From Thalassovita autumnalis (GTDB lineage Bacteria; Pseudomonadota; Alphaproteobacteria; Rhodobacterales; Rhodobacteraceae): a stretch of 49,810 nucleotides of DNA. Below the pieces are notes generated by a model that ran no database searches, was not told the DNA's origin, and worked only from the letters and a program-made list of their open reading frames with translations. Below, piece by piece: positions 41,732-49,770 of this stretch. Within the stretch, counting starts at the first letter, position 1, and the number at the start of each line of letters is the position of its first letter. The stretch covers positions 1 to 49,810 of the forward strand of contig NZ_CYSB01000011.1 in the NCBI RefSeq assembly GCF_001458255.1. The letters run 5' to 3'. The position numbers and the translations under genes are program-made.

Positions 41732-42907
41732 TTATGCGGCTTGTGCCGCGATCGGGGCGTTGATGTTAAAGCCGGGGATCATCGCCGCATTTGCGGTCAG
41801 CATGATGTCCGCGGCGCCCACCACGTCACCGGTGCGCAGCACCAGAGCGCGTTGAACCACGTTTTCCAGCTCACGCACGTTGCCCGGCCACTTGTGTTCC
41901 ATCAGGGTGGCCACAGCCTCATCGCTCAGCAGCGGCAGGGTGGCCCCTTCGGGGGTGTGGCGGCGGATCATCGCAGTTGCGAGGGCGGGAATATCTTCGG
42001 GGCGGGCGGCCAGTTCCTGGGTCGCCAGCGGGAATACGTTCAGACGGTAGTAGAGGTCTTCGCGGAAGTGACCGGCTTCAACTTCGGCCAGCATGTCGCG
42101 GTTCGAGGTGGCGATGACACGTACGTCAACGGTTTCCTCTTTCTGGCTGCCCAGCGGGGTCACTTTCTTTTCCTGCAGAACCCGCAGCAGCTTGGCCTGC
42201 AGACCCAGCGGCATTTCCGAGATTTCGTCCAGCAGCAGGGTGCCACCGTCGGCGGCGCGGAAGATGCCGCGGTTGGCGGTCGATGCACCGGTGAAGGCGC
42301 CTTTTTCATGACCGAACAGCATGGCTTCCAGCATGTTTTCCGGGATCGCGGCGCAGTTTACGGCAACAAAAGGCTTGCCAGCGCGGGGCGAACGGTCGTG
42401 GATCAGTTGGCTCAGCACCTCTTTGCCGGAACCGGTCGGGCCGTTGATAAAGACGGTGACGTCAGTCTGGGCGACGCGGGCGGCCAGATCCATCAGAGCG
42501 CCGGTGTTGTCAGCGGCAGCAACCATGCCACCATGCGGGGTTGCGATGAGGTCAGTCAGGGCCAGCAGCGAAGGCGAGTAGAGCGGCGGAATGGCCGAAC
42601 CGCGCAGCGGCAGGGTCACGCGCTGCATGCGGCCGCCCAGTTCTGCGGTCACCGCGAAAGCCTCACCCGGGGTGACGATGACCAGCTGGGTGATGCCCAA
42701 GGGGCGGGCCGCGGCCACCAGACCGGATTGACCGCCTGCCGCTTTTTCAGCTGCGGCCGAGCAGACCAGAGTGTTGCCTTTGCCGGGATTTGTATCAGGG
42801 GTGCCCAATGCGTCGATCAATACCGCGTCGATCCGACGACGTTTCAACAGATCCGCCACTGCGGCTGCGTCGTCAAATTCCTGTCCGATGATAAAGATCT
42901 TGGCCAT
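41732..42907 (-). CDS. Sigma-54 activator without a DNA-binding domain (FleT-like)
   Basis: 391 aa. The first 120 residues resemble a degenerate receiver domain with no clear acidic pocket. The AAA+ domain is complete: Walker A GPTGSGKE (156-163), the sigma-54-contact loop GAFTGA (203-208), Walker B GGTLLLDE (221-228) and WPGNVREL (340-347). Only about 20 residues follow position 370, so the usual Fis-type helix-turn-helix is missing. R. sphaeroides FleT, which acts with FleQ, also lacks it; H. pylori FlgR is a similar case. Position just before fliE supports FleT, though a shortened FlbD is possible. The ribosome site AGGAGG is 5 nt before the ATG. Confidence 0.88.
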   Translation of the reverse strand: MAKIFIIGQEFDDAAAVADLLKRRRIDAVLIDALGTPDTNPGKGNTLVCSAAAEKAAGGQSGLVAAARPLGITQLVIVTPGEAFAVTAELGGRMQRVTLPLRGSAIPPLYSPSLLALTDLIATPHGGMVAAADNTGALMDLAARVAQTDVTVFINGPTGSGKEVLSQLIHDRSPRAGKPFVAVNCAAIPENMLEAMLFGHEKGAFTGASTANRGIFRAADGGTLLLDEISEMPLGLQAKLLRVLQEKKVTPLGSQKEETVDVRVIATSNRDMLAEVEAGHFREDLYYRLNVFPLATQELAARPEDIPALATAMIRRHTPEGATLPLLSDEAVATLMEHKWPGNVRELENVVQRALVLRTGDVVGAADIMLTANAAMIPGFNINAPIAAQAA

Positions 42908-42942
42908 GGTTACCTCCTGCGATTAGCTGACGGTTTCTAAGA

Positions 42943-42959
42943 AGCAGGGAGCGTACCAA
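42943..42959 (-). promoter_or_regulatory. Sigma-54 promoter of the flagellar operon
   Basis: On the minus strand the sequence reads TTGGTACGCTCCCTGCT. It has GG and GC ten bases apart and matches most of the YTGGCACG-N4-TTGCW consensus. It lies 36 bp upstream of the regulator start, leaving room for a leader of about 25 nt. The first gene being a sigma-54 activator fits autogenous control. Confidence 0.75.
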
Positions 42960-43255
42960 CCGGCGCATAAACTTTAGAAAAATTCACTAAGACAATGAAA
43001 TTAAACGATTTAAAAAACTAAAATAACTAAAGTATATAGATGGTTAAGACCCTAGGTATAGGTCGGGTATACCCGCTTGATGGGTGAAATTGACGGGGTT
43101 TTGATAGGTGTCGACAAATTGACGACAGTCGACCATCTCCAAAATCTGATGACCCCATACTTAGGGATGTAGATTTTTCCATATGAGGGGGGTCAACTTT
43201 TCCAGAAGCCGGACGTTTCACATTGCAGACGTAAAACAAACTGCAGGCCGTGTTT
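42960..43255. other. AT-rich divergent spacer between flagellar and chemotaxis operons
   Basis: This stretch is visibly richer in A and T than its surroundings, above all 42966-43045. It holds a perfect 12-bp palindrome CGGGTATACCCG (43064-43075) and, overlapping it, GGTATA/TATACC arms. A GTCGAC pair follows at about 43109 and 43128. No gene is seen. It should hold the promoter of the chemotaxis operon and upstream sites for the sigma-54 activator complex. Confidence 0.5.
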
Positions 43256-43561
43256 ATGTTGTCAAAAACGTACCATCTAAAATTCCCCAGCCTCGATGCC
43301 GCACAAATCGCTGCACCGTTTGTGACTGAGACGCTGGGCAACGCTATCCCTGAGTGCCGCTTGTCGGGGCTTACGGTTCTGATCAGTAAAGAAGGTGACA
43401 TTTCTGTTAATGTCTTCTTCCCCACCGTGGCTGATCTGAAAAACTTCGAGAAGAAGCATGGTGGCTTTGTCGATATGATGAAGAAGACCTTCCTGTTCAA
43501 ATCCACCGGGTTTGATGGGGTGTGTATTTTCAGCTTCGACGGAAACGAGAACGCTGCCTAA
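43256..43561 (+). CDS. Unknown protein, first gene of the chemotaxis cluster
   Basis: 101 aa from the ATG at 43256; a GTG at 43250 in the same frame is an alternative. There is no signal peptide or membrane helix. It shows alternating strand and helix patterns (LTVLISKEGDISVNVFF, then ADLKNFEKKHGGFVDMMKKT, then GVCIFSFDG). No phosphotransfer His helix is evident, so it is not an obvious HPt partner for the neighbouring CheA. It is separated from cheA by 71 bp and reads the same way. It might be a chemotaxis adaptor or regulator, but I do not recognise it. Confidence 0.7.
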   Translation: MLSKTYHLKFPSLDAAQIAAPFVTETLGNAIPECRLSGLTVLISKEGDISVNVFFPTVADLKNFEKKHGGFVDMMKKTFLFKSTGFDGVCIFSFDGNENAA

Positions 43562-43632
43562 GGCAGCCTGATCGTATGAAGAGTGACGCCACTTGTGGCG
43601 ATGTGTTGTGTAAATAAAGGACCAGGGTCGTA

Positions 43633-44853
43633 ATGTCGGCAGAGGTAGATACCGGAACTGACAAACAAGCCGCAGGCGGGGCCTTGCTGCGCGTATCGTC
43701 GCAGAAGATCAGCCGCCTGATGGACCTTGTTGGTGAATTGTCTCTGAGTGTGTCAGAGACCGTGAACTCACCTGATCTGTTGGAGGGCAATGGGGATCGT
43801 ACCGATTTCGAAGCCGCCGCACATCGTCTTTCTATGATTGTCCGTGAAGTACAGGACGCCGCGACCGAGCTGCGTCTGGTGCCCGTGGATGAGGTGTTCA
43901 AACGCCTCAAGCGCATGATCCGTGAGCTTGAGCGTCAGACTAAAAAGAAGATCAATCTCAACATCGTAGGGGCTGACACTGCCATTGATAAAATGGTGGC
44001 GGACCGTCTGTATGATCCTTTGCTGCACGTTTTGCGCAACTCGGCCGACCACGGCCTTGAAGGCGTTGACGAACGGGTGGCAGCCGGCAAATCCGAAAAG
44101 GGCACAATCACGCTCTCGGCGGCGCAGGTCGGCAGTGAGGTTCAGATTGTTGTGGGCGATGATGGCCGTGGCCTTAATCGCAAGAAGATCTTGGAAATCG
44201 CGCGCAAGCGGGGTTTCTATGGTCCGGACGAAGAACCTGAAAGCAGCAAGCTGTGGAAGGTGATCTTTGAGCCGGGCTTCTCCACCGCTGAAACAGTCTC
44301 AAACCTGTCGGGCCGTGGCGTGGGTATGGATGTATTGAACTCCACCATGCGCGACCTGCGGGGCCGGATTGCCGTGGACAGCTGGGAAGGCAAGGGCACC
44401 AATGTGTCGCTGCACATCCCTGTGTCGCTGGCCTTCCTTGATTGTATCCTGCTGCGCCAGGGCACCCATCTGTTTGCGGTTCCGGTGGAGGATATCGCCG
44501 AAATCGTCAATCCCGGCATTGAAAACAGCATGACCATTTCGGCGGGTTCGCGCGCTGAAATGCTGCGCCTTCGTGACACCCATGTGCCGGTGTGCCGTCT
44601 GGAAACCTATTATGGCAATGCCATGCCGGACCTGAAGCCGCTGACCGACACTGTTGTGATCGTGCTCAACGCAGGCTCCAAGCTGATCGCCGTGCCGGTG
44701 GATGAGGTTCTGGACCGCCAGCAGGTGGTGATGAAACCGTTGTCCGGGGTACTGGCCAAGGTCCGTGCCAGCTGGGGCTGCGCCCTGCTGGGCACCGGTG
44801 AAGTGGCTTTGGTTCTGGATGCTGATCGTCTTGCCGCAGGAGGAGAGAACTGA
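43633..44853 (+). CDS. cheA: CheA-type chemotaxis kinase lacking the HPt (P1) and P2 domains
   Basis: 406 aa, against about 650 for a full CheA. It begins directly with the dimerisation domain P3 (about 18-80), then the kinase domain P4 (about 85-275) with N box HVLRNSADHGLE, G1 VGDDGRGLN, F box FEPGFSTAE and G2 GRGVGMDVL, all intact. The CheW-like P5 (about 280-400) follows. No phosphorylatable P1 His is present, as in R. sphaeroides CheA4, which phosphorylates P1 of CheA3. A separate HPt protein is therefore needed. The stop overlaps the cheR start by one base. Confidence 0.93.
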   Translation: MSAEVDTGTDKQAAGGALLRVSSQKISRLMDLVGELSLSVSETVNSPDLLEGNGDRTDFEAAAHRLSMIVREVQDAATELRLVPVDEVFKRLKRMIRELERQTKKKINLNIVGADTAIDKMVADRLYDPLLHVLRNSADHGLEGVDERVAAGKSEKGTITLSAAQVGSEVQIVVGDDGRGLNRKKILEIARKRGFYGPDEEPESSKLWKVIFEPGFSTAETVSNLSGRGVGMDVLNSTMRDLRGRIAVDSWEGKGTNVSLHIPVSLAFLDCILLRQGTHLFAVPVEDIAEIVNPGIENSMTISAGSRAEMLRLRDTHVPVCRLETYYGNAMPDLKPLTDTVVIVLNAGSKLIAVPVDEVLDRQQVVMKPLSGVLAKVRASWGCALLGTGEVALVLDADRLAAGGEN

Positions 44854-45674
44854 TGAGTGTCATGGATCATTCCTCCTACGAAGATCACGCCGGCTATGAG
44901 CGTATCCGTTCATGGCTGGGCGATCGCTGCGGTATTTCCTATCCTGAACATAAGGCAGACCTGTTGCGTCAGCGTCTGGCCCGGGTCACACGGTCGTTCA
45001 AGCTGGAAGATCTGAATGAACTGGCCGGCACCATTTCCAAAGGGGAGCGTCAGGACGTCGAACTGGCCGTGATGCATGCGGCTTCGACCAATCACACGTT
45101 TTTCTTCCGTGAGCCTGAGGTCCTGGATGTTTTTGCAACGAACATCCTGCCGAAACTGGCCAACCGTGAACAGATCCGCATCTGGTCGGCCGCCGCGTCT
45201 ACCGGCGATGAGGCCTACACGATTGCCATGTTGGTGGCCGAACACCTTGGCCCGCACGCGCTGAAAAAACTCGCTATTCTAGGCACCGATATTTCGGCCC
45301 CAGTTGTTGAGCGGGCAGAGCTGGGCGTGTTTTCGGGCCGTCAGCTGAGCCAGATGGATCGCACCATCAAGAAACGCTACATGACGCCGACCGGCATCGA
45401 ACAGTATCGGGTGAACGAAAACCTGCGTGATACCTGTACGTTCCGCCGTCTGAACCTGAAGGCAACGCCATACCCCTTTGCCAAACAGTTCCAGGTCGTG
45501 TTCTGCCGCAACATCCTCTACTACTTTGAGCCCGAGGATCAGGCCGCAACCCTGCGCGCGATCTATGACGCGACAGAACCGGGTGGCTTCCTTGTAACCT
45601 CGGTCACCGAAGCGGTACGCGATCTTTGCAACGAATGGATTCCGGTCACCACCGGCATCTACCGGAGGGACTAA
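44853..45674 (+). CDS. cheR: Chemotaxis protein methyltransferase CheR
   Basis: 273 aa. An N-terminal helical domain leads to the SAM-binding domain with IWSAAASTGDEAYTIAMLV (about 108-126) and LGTDISAPVVERAELGVFS. VFCRNILYYFEPEDQ marks the C-terminal part. It methylates receptor glutamates. It overlaps the cheA stop by one base and carries the GGAGG ribosome site of cheB in its last codons. Confidence 0.95.
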   Translation: MSVMDHSSYEDHAGYERIRSWLGDRCGISYPEHKADLLRQRLARVTRSFKLEDLNELAGTISKGERQDVELAVMHAASTNHTFFFREPEVLDVFATNILPKLANREQIRIWSAAASTGDEAYTIAMLVAEHLGPHALKKLAILGTDISAPVVERAELGVFSGRQLSQMDRTIKKRYMTPTGIEQYRVNENLRDTCTFRRLNLKATPYPFAKQFQVVFCRNILYYFEPEDQAATLRAIYDATEPGGFLVTSVTEAVRDLCNEWIPVTTGIYRRD

Positions 45675-45675
45675 G

Positions 45676-46812
45676 ATGCCTCTGGGTCGTAAAATCCGCA
45701 CCCTGATCGTGGATGACAGCGCCATGGTGCGCAAAATCCTGTCGATGGGTCTGTCTCAGGACCCTGAGATCGAGGTTGTGGGCACCGCCGCCGATCCGCG
45801 TGTGGCGATGCAATACCTGGTCAAAGACAAGCCCGACGTGATCACGCTGGATCTGGAAATGCCCAATATGGACGGGCTGACCTTCCTGCGTGGGCTGATG
45901 TCCAAATCGCCGATCCCCACCGTGGTGATCTCATCGCAGACCCAACGGTCGGCGCAGGCCACCGTGGATGCGCTGGCGGCGGGCGCCGTGGATGTGATTG
46001 CCAAACCCAAGATGGAGTTGGGCGGCGGTCTGAATACGATGATGGAGAGCATCGCCCAGCGGGTGAAGGTTGCGGCCCGGGCCCAGGTGGGTCAGGCCCC
46101 GGCCAAAGCGCCGTTTGGGCAGGGGGGCATGCCACAGCGTGTTGCGCCTGCTGTGACCCAACGCAGCCTTCCACCTGTTGCAGCCGCCGCAGCGGGTGAC
46201 ATTCCGACCTGGATGATCGCAATTGGCGCCTCCACCGGGGGCGTTCAGGCCCTGACCCATGTGCTGGAAGCCATGCCGGTCAGCACCCCGCCGATTGTGA
46301 TCGTACAGCACATGCCCGAAGGCTTCACCGCCTCTTTCGCCAACCGTCTGGATCAGACTTGTGCATTGCGTGTGCGCGAAGCCAAGGACGGTGATGTGCT
46401 GGAAAACGGTCTGGTGCTGATCGCGCCGGGCGGGCCGCGCCATATGAAGATCCAACCCAAAGGAAACCGCTTTGTGGTGGAACTGGTCGAAGGACCAGAA
46501 GTCTGTTTTTCACGTCCCGCTGTGGATGTGTTGTTCAAATCGGTTGCCCAGCACGCCAAGGGGCGTGTGTCATCGGCGATCCTGACCGGCATGGGCCGGG
46601 ACGGTGCTGAAGGGCAGTTGGCCATCCGCCTGTCGGGTGGCCGAACCGTGGCCCAGGATGAGGCAAGCTGTGTCGTTTTCGGCATGCCCCATGCTGCTGC
46701 CGAAGTCGGAGCACCAGAGAAACTGGTCCCGTTGAGTGAAATGCCGTCATGGCTGCTCAATTCCTGCCCTAAGGCTGGAGCGCGCAGCGGGCTGGAAAGT
46801 TACAGAGTTTGA
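45676..46812 (+). CDS. cheB: Chemotaxis response regulator methylesterase CheB
   Basis: 378 aa. The receiver domain (TLIVDDSAMVRKI at 13-25, phospho-Asp in ITLDLEMPNMDG) is joined by an Ala/Pro/Gln-rich linker to the methylesterase domain. The esterase has catalytic Ser in IGASTGGVQAL, His in QHMPEGF and Asp in GMGRDGA. It removes methyl groups from receptors. It starts 1 bp after the cheR stop. Confidence 0.96.
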   Translation: MPLGRKIRTLIVDDSAMVRKILSMGLSQDPEIEVVGTAADPRVAMQYLVKDKPDVITLDLEMPNMDGLTFLRGLMSKSPIPTVVISSQTQRSAQATVDALAAGAVDVIAKPKMELGGGLNTMMESIAQRVKVAARAQVGQAPAKAPFGQGGMPQRVAPAVTQRSLPPVAAAAAGDIPTWMIAIGASTGGVQALTHVLEAMPVSTPPIVIVQHMPEGFTASFANRLDQTCALRVREAKDGDVLENGLVLIAPGGPRHMKIQPKGNRFVVELVEGPEVCFSRPAVDVLFKSVAQHAKGRVSSAILTGMGRDGAEGQLAIRLSGGRTVAQDEASCVVFGMPHAAAEVGAPEKLVPLSEMPSWLLNSCPKAGARSGLESYRV

Positions 46813-46825
46813 AAGGACCAAGAGG

Positions 46826-47347
46826 ATGACTGAGATGACCGCTGAGCAAGCCTCGTCTGCAGATGCCGAAGCGCTGCTGCGCGATGATGACAACATCGAG
46901 AACATGTATCTCACCTTTGCCATCGGTACAGAAACCTACGGTGTACCGATCGCGGTTGTGACCGAGATCGTGGGCATGCAGCGCATCATGACGGTGCCGG
47001 ATGTCCCGCGTTACATCAAAGGTGTGATCAACCTGCGTGGCAAGGTGATCCCGCTGATGGATGTGCGTTTGCGCTTTAACCTGGAAGAGCGCGCCTATGA
47101 TGACCGCACCGTCATCATCGTGCTGGAACTGGGCACCTCGCCTGTGGGTCTGATCGTGGACCGCGTCAGCGAAGTGCTGGAAATCGCCGATGATCACATC
47201 GACAGCGCCAATGGTCTGGGCGGTGGCGACAGCCAGGGTCTGGTTCAGGGCCTGGGTCGCGTTGGCGAAAACGTTGCAATCATTCTGAATTCGGGCCTGT
47301 TGGTTTCGGATGCAGAACTGTCGATGCCAGAGGCGGCAACCGCCTAA
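46826..47347 (+). CDS. cheW: Chemotaxis adaptor CheW
   Basis: 173 aa. An acidic N-terminal tail of about 25 residues comes before the CheW domain (YLTFAIGTETYGVPIAVVTE, then INLRGKVIPLMDVRLRF, then VGLIVDRVSEVLEI). It links receptors to CheA. I start at the ATG at 46826, 13 bp after the cheB stop, with AAGAGG upstream; the frame is also open within cheB, but that extension is unlike CheW. Confidence 0.95.
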   Translation: MTEMTAEQASSADAEALLRDDDNIENMYLTFAIGTETYGVPIAVVTEIVGMQRIMTVPDVPRYIKGVINLRGKVIPLMDVRLRFNLEERAYDDRTVIIVLELGTSPVGLIVDRVSEVLEIADDHIDSANGLGGGDSQGLVQGLGRVGENVAIILNSGLLVSDAELSMPEAATA

Positions 47348-47493
47348 GAACTTGGGCCGCGCAGGCCCCGAAGGCCAGGCAACTGGTCCGATCCCACCCC
47401 GGGGGCTTTATGCGGTCCGGGGGCGGGAGTGGCCTCGCCCTCCGTGGCAGGCTCAACCGTAACAAGTAACTGATTAACATAGGAGAGTTCATC

Positions 47494-47589
47494 ATGAGCG
47501 AGCGCGGACCCCAACCGCCCAGACGCCCATATCTGGCGCAAACGCATAGCTCTTCCCAATTGCTGATCGAAATAACCAGTCGACTCTAA
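47494..47589 (+). CDS. Possible 31-aa small protein
   Basis: A short frame begins at an ATG with an excellent ribosome site (AGGAGAG, about 7 nt upstream) and ends at a TAA at 47587. The product (MSERGPQPPRRPYLAQTH...) is basic at the start with a hydrophobic helix-like end. It lies in the 331-bp gap between cheW and the receptor gene, which otherwise shows GC-rich inverted repeats near 47351-47450. It may be a small protein, a leader peptide, or the remains of a gene start. Confidence 0.35.
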   Translation: MSERGPQPPRRPYLAQTHSSSQLLIEITSRL

Positions 47590-47607
47590 AAAACCGCATA
47601 TCTGGCG
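47528..47607 (+). repeat. Direct repeat of CATATCTGGCG in the cheW-receptor gap
   Basis: The same 11 bases occur at 47528-47538 and 47597-47607, 69 bp apart start to start. The first copy lies in the 31-aa frame and the second just after it. This could be a footprint of a local duplication or a pair of binding sites before the receptor gene. Confidence 0.45.
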
Positions 47608-47678
47608 ACCCAGAGGCTAAAGAAAATCCCCGCCCGGTCGCTAATAAAAGTACAGCCCGCCCCAGAAAGGACACCCCG

Positions 47679-49442
47679 ATGACCAAAGCGAAGACGGATA
47701 AGACGCCAGAAGCCAAAGGTGCCGACGCCTTCCAACTGCTGGACATGATTTCCGAGCCGGTTCTGATGACCGACGCGGATCTGGTGATTAACTATGCCAA
47801 CCCCGCGGCGCAGAAAATGTTTGCCGGTGCCGAAGCCACCTTGCAGGGCATGCTGCCTTCGTTCAGCGCGGACAATCTGATCGGCAGCTGCATCGATGAC
47901 TTCCACAAGAACCCAAGCCACCAGCGCAGCATGCTGAAGGGCCTGCGTGGTACCTATCAGGCAGCGATCCGTTTGCCGGGCTTTGCATGGGACATCGCGG
48001 TGACGGCTGCCGCGGACGGGCAGAGCTTCTTGGCGGAGTTTCAGGATAAATCGGCTGAGGTTCTGCTGGAAACTGAGACCAAGCGCCTGCTGGAGCGGAT
48101 CACCGAAATGGCCGATGCCCACGGCGCGGGTCACGTAAAAGAATTTATCCAGACCGATGATTTCGAGCTGCCCAACATCGCTGCGGCGGGTGTGCAGGTG
48201 AACAAGATGGTCAAAGACCATATTGACGCCATTCTGGAAGGCATCTCGGTCTTTGAAACCTTCTCGGAAGGGGACCTGACGGCCAACATGCCGCAGTTGC
48301 CAGGTGACAAGGCTGCGCTGAACTACGCCATCGACCGCACCCGCGACAACTTCATGAACGTGAACGGCGAGATCAAGCGCCTGTCGAACGCCATCATGGA
48401 AGGTAAGCTGGACGTGCAGGCCGACACCGGCAAGTTCAAAGGCGCCTTCCGTGAGGTTGTGGAAACCTTCGAATCCGCCTTTGGCAGCCTGAACGGTGCC
48501 TTCAATGAGCTGAGCGCACAGGTTGGTCAGGTCACTCAGACCGTTGGCCAGATGAGCTCGGCCAGCCAGGAACTGGCGACCAACTCACAGATTGCATCGT
48601 CTTCGGTGGATGAGGTTTCGGCCTCGGCAGAAGAGACTGATGTGCAGGTGAAAGCCAACGCGGATGCGGCGAAAAACGCTGAAATCCTAGTGACCGCCAA
48701 CGCTGAAGTGGCCGCAGAGGGCAAAGGTAAGATCGACGATATGGTCACCGCGATGGAAGGCATCAACGCCTCGTCGCAGGACATTGCCAAGATCATCAAA
48801 GTGATCGACGAAATCGCCTTCCAGACCAACCTTCTGGCGCTGAACGCCGCAGTTGAAGCGGCCCGCGCAGGTCAGCATGGTCGTGGTTTTGCGGTTGTGG
48901 CCCAAGAGGTGCGTAACCTTGCCGGTCGCTCGGCCAAAGCGGCCCGCGAAACCTCGGATCTGATTGAGGCCTCGACCAGCCGCGTTGCCGCCGGTGTGCG
49001 CCTGGCCACCGAAACCTCGGAAAGCTTTGAGAAGATCGCAACCAACATCGGCGAAGTGCGCGAACTGGTCGAAACCATCAACCGCGCCTCGGAAGAGCAA
49101 TCGCGCGGCGTGGCCCAGATCAACTCTGCCATTGGCGAAGTTGCCCGCACCGCGCTGGCCACCAGTCAGCAGGCGGACGAACTGGCCGCAACCTCGGCCG
49201 AGATGACCGCTGCAACCGAAAGCATGAGCCGCGAAATCTCGCGCTTCCAGCTGCGCCCTGTTTCAACCAGCCCGGCAGATTTTGGCATGGTTGATGGCAT
49301 GGAAAGCCTGCCGCCGGAAATGCTGGCCAAGCTGAAAGCGATGATGGGGGCCAAGGTTGGTGGTGCTCCGGCCACCCCTGCAGCAAGCCCAAGCGCGGCG
49401 CAGGGCGGGGACCACGATGAGCGCGGCTTCCTGAACTTCTAA
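47679..49442 (+). CDS. Soluble methyl-accepting chemotaxis protein with N-terminal PAS domain
   Basis: 587 aa without any membrane helix, so a cytoplasmic receptor. A PAS-like domain (about 15-130, with MISEPVLMTDADLVINYANP) is followed by HAMP-like helices (about 190-265). The MCP signalling domain (about 290-510) has the conserved tip DEIAFQTNLLALNAAVEAAR. The tail is a flexible Ala/Pro/Gly linker ending in GFLNF, which fits the aromatic-x-x-aromatic end motif that tethers CheR/CheB in other receptors. PAS domains often sense redox or small ligands; the ligand is unknown. Confidence 0.93.
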   Translation: MTKAKTDKTPEAKGADAFQLLDMISEPVLMTDADLVINYANPAAQKMFAGAEATLQGMLPSFSADNLIGSCIDDFHKNPSHQRSMLKGLRGTYQAAIRLPGFAWDIAVTAAADGQSFLAEFQDKSAEVLLETETKRLLERITEMADAHGAGHVKEFIQTDDFELPNIAAAGVQVNKMVKDHIDAILEGISVFETFSEGDLTANMPQLPGDKAALNYAIDRTRDNFMNVNGEIKRLSNAIMEGKLDVQADTGKFKGAFREVVETFESAFGSLNGAFNELSAQVGQVTQTVGQMSSASQELATNSQIASSSVDEVSASAEETDVQVKANADAAKNAEILVTANAEVAAEGKGKIDDMVTAMEGINASSQDIAKIIKVIDEIAFQTNLLALNAAVEAARAGQHGRGFAVVAQEVRNLAGRSAKAARETSDLIEASTSRVAAGVRLATETSESFEKIATNIGEVRELVETINRASEEQSRGVAQINSAIGEVARTALATSQQADELAATSAEMTAATESMSREISRFQLRPVSTSPADFGMVDGMESLPPEMLAKLKAMMGAKVGGAPATPAASPSAAQGGDHDERGFLNF

Positions 49443-49512
49443 ACTCTTCCCGCCTCCGCGCCTGTCTCCAAGGGCGCGGGGGCTGATCTCAGCCACTAGG
49501 AGTGCAAACGAA

Positions 49513-49770
49513 ATGGCTTACAAAGTGATGATCGTGGATGACGCTGCAATGATGCGGCTTTACATCTCGAGCTTCCTGAACTCGCTGCCAGACTTCAAGG
49601 TTGCCGCCCAGGCCGCCAATGGTCGCGAAGCGCTGGACAAACTCTCCGAGATCCCCGACCTCGACCTGATCCTGCTGGATATCGAGATGCCGGTGATGGA
49701 CGGGCTGGAGTTCCTGCGTCACGCCAAGCTGAAGACCCGCGCCAAGATCTGTATGCTGCCCGCGCTGTGA
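49513..49770 (+). pseudogene. cheY: cheY, cut short by an insertion sequence
   Basis: 85 codons remain of a receiver protein that should be about 120 or more. The N-terminal acidic pair (IVDDAAMMR) and phospho-Asp site (LILLDIEMPVMDG) are intact. The sequence runs normally to KICML and then ends in a TGA that belongs to the inserted element. The later Thr/Ser and Lys of the active site and the face that binds FliM are lost, so it should not work. The ribosome site GGAG lies about 12 nt before the ATG. The rest of the gene may lie beyond the insertion, outside this window. Confidence 0.8.

Noticed and set aside
42990-43060. CtrA-type TTAA-N7-TTAA sites in the AT-rich spacer
   Set aside because: TTAA words occur but with wrong spacing; chance is likely in AT-rich DNA.
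43585-43632. TGGCGATGTGTTGTG before cheA as a sigma-54 promoter
   Set aside because: The -12 element reads TG instead of GC, so the invariant pair is missing.
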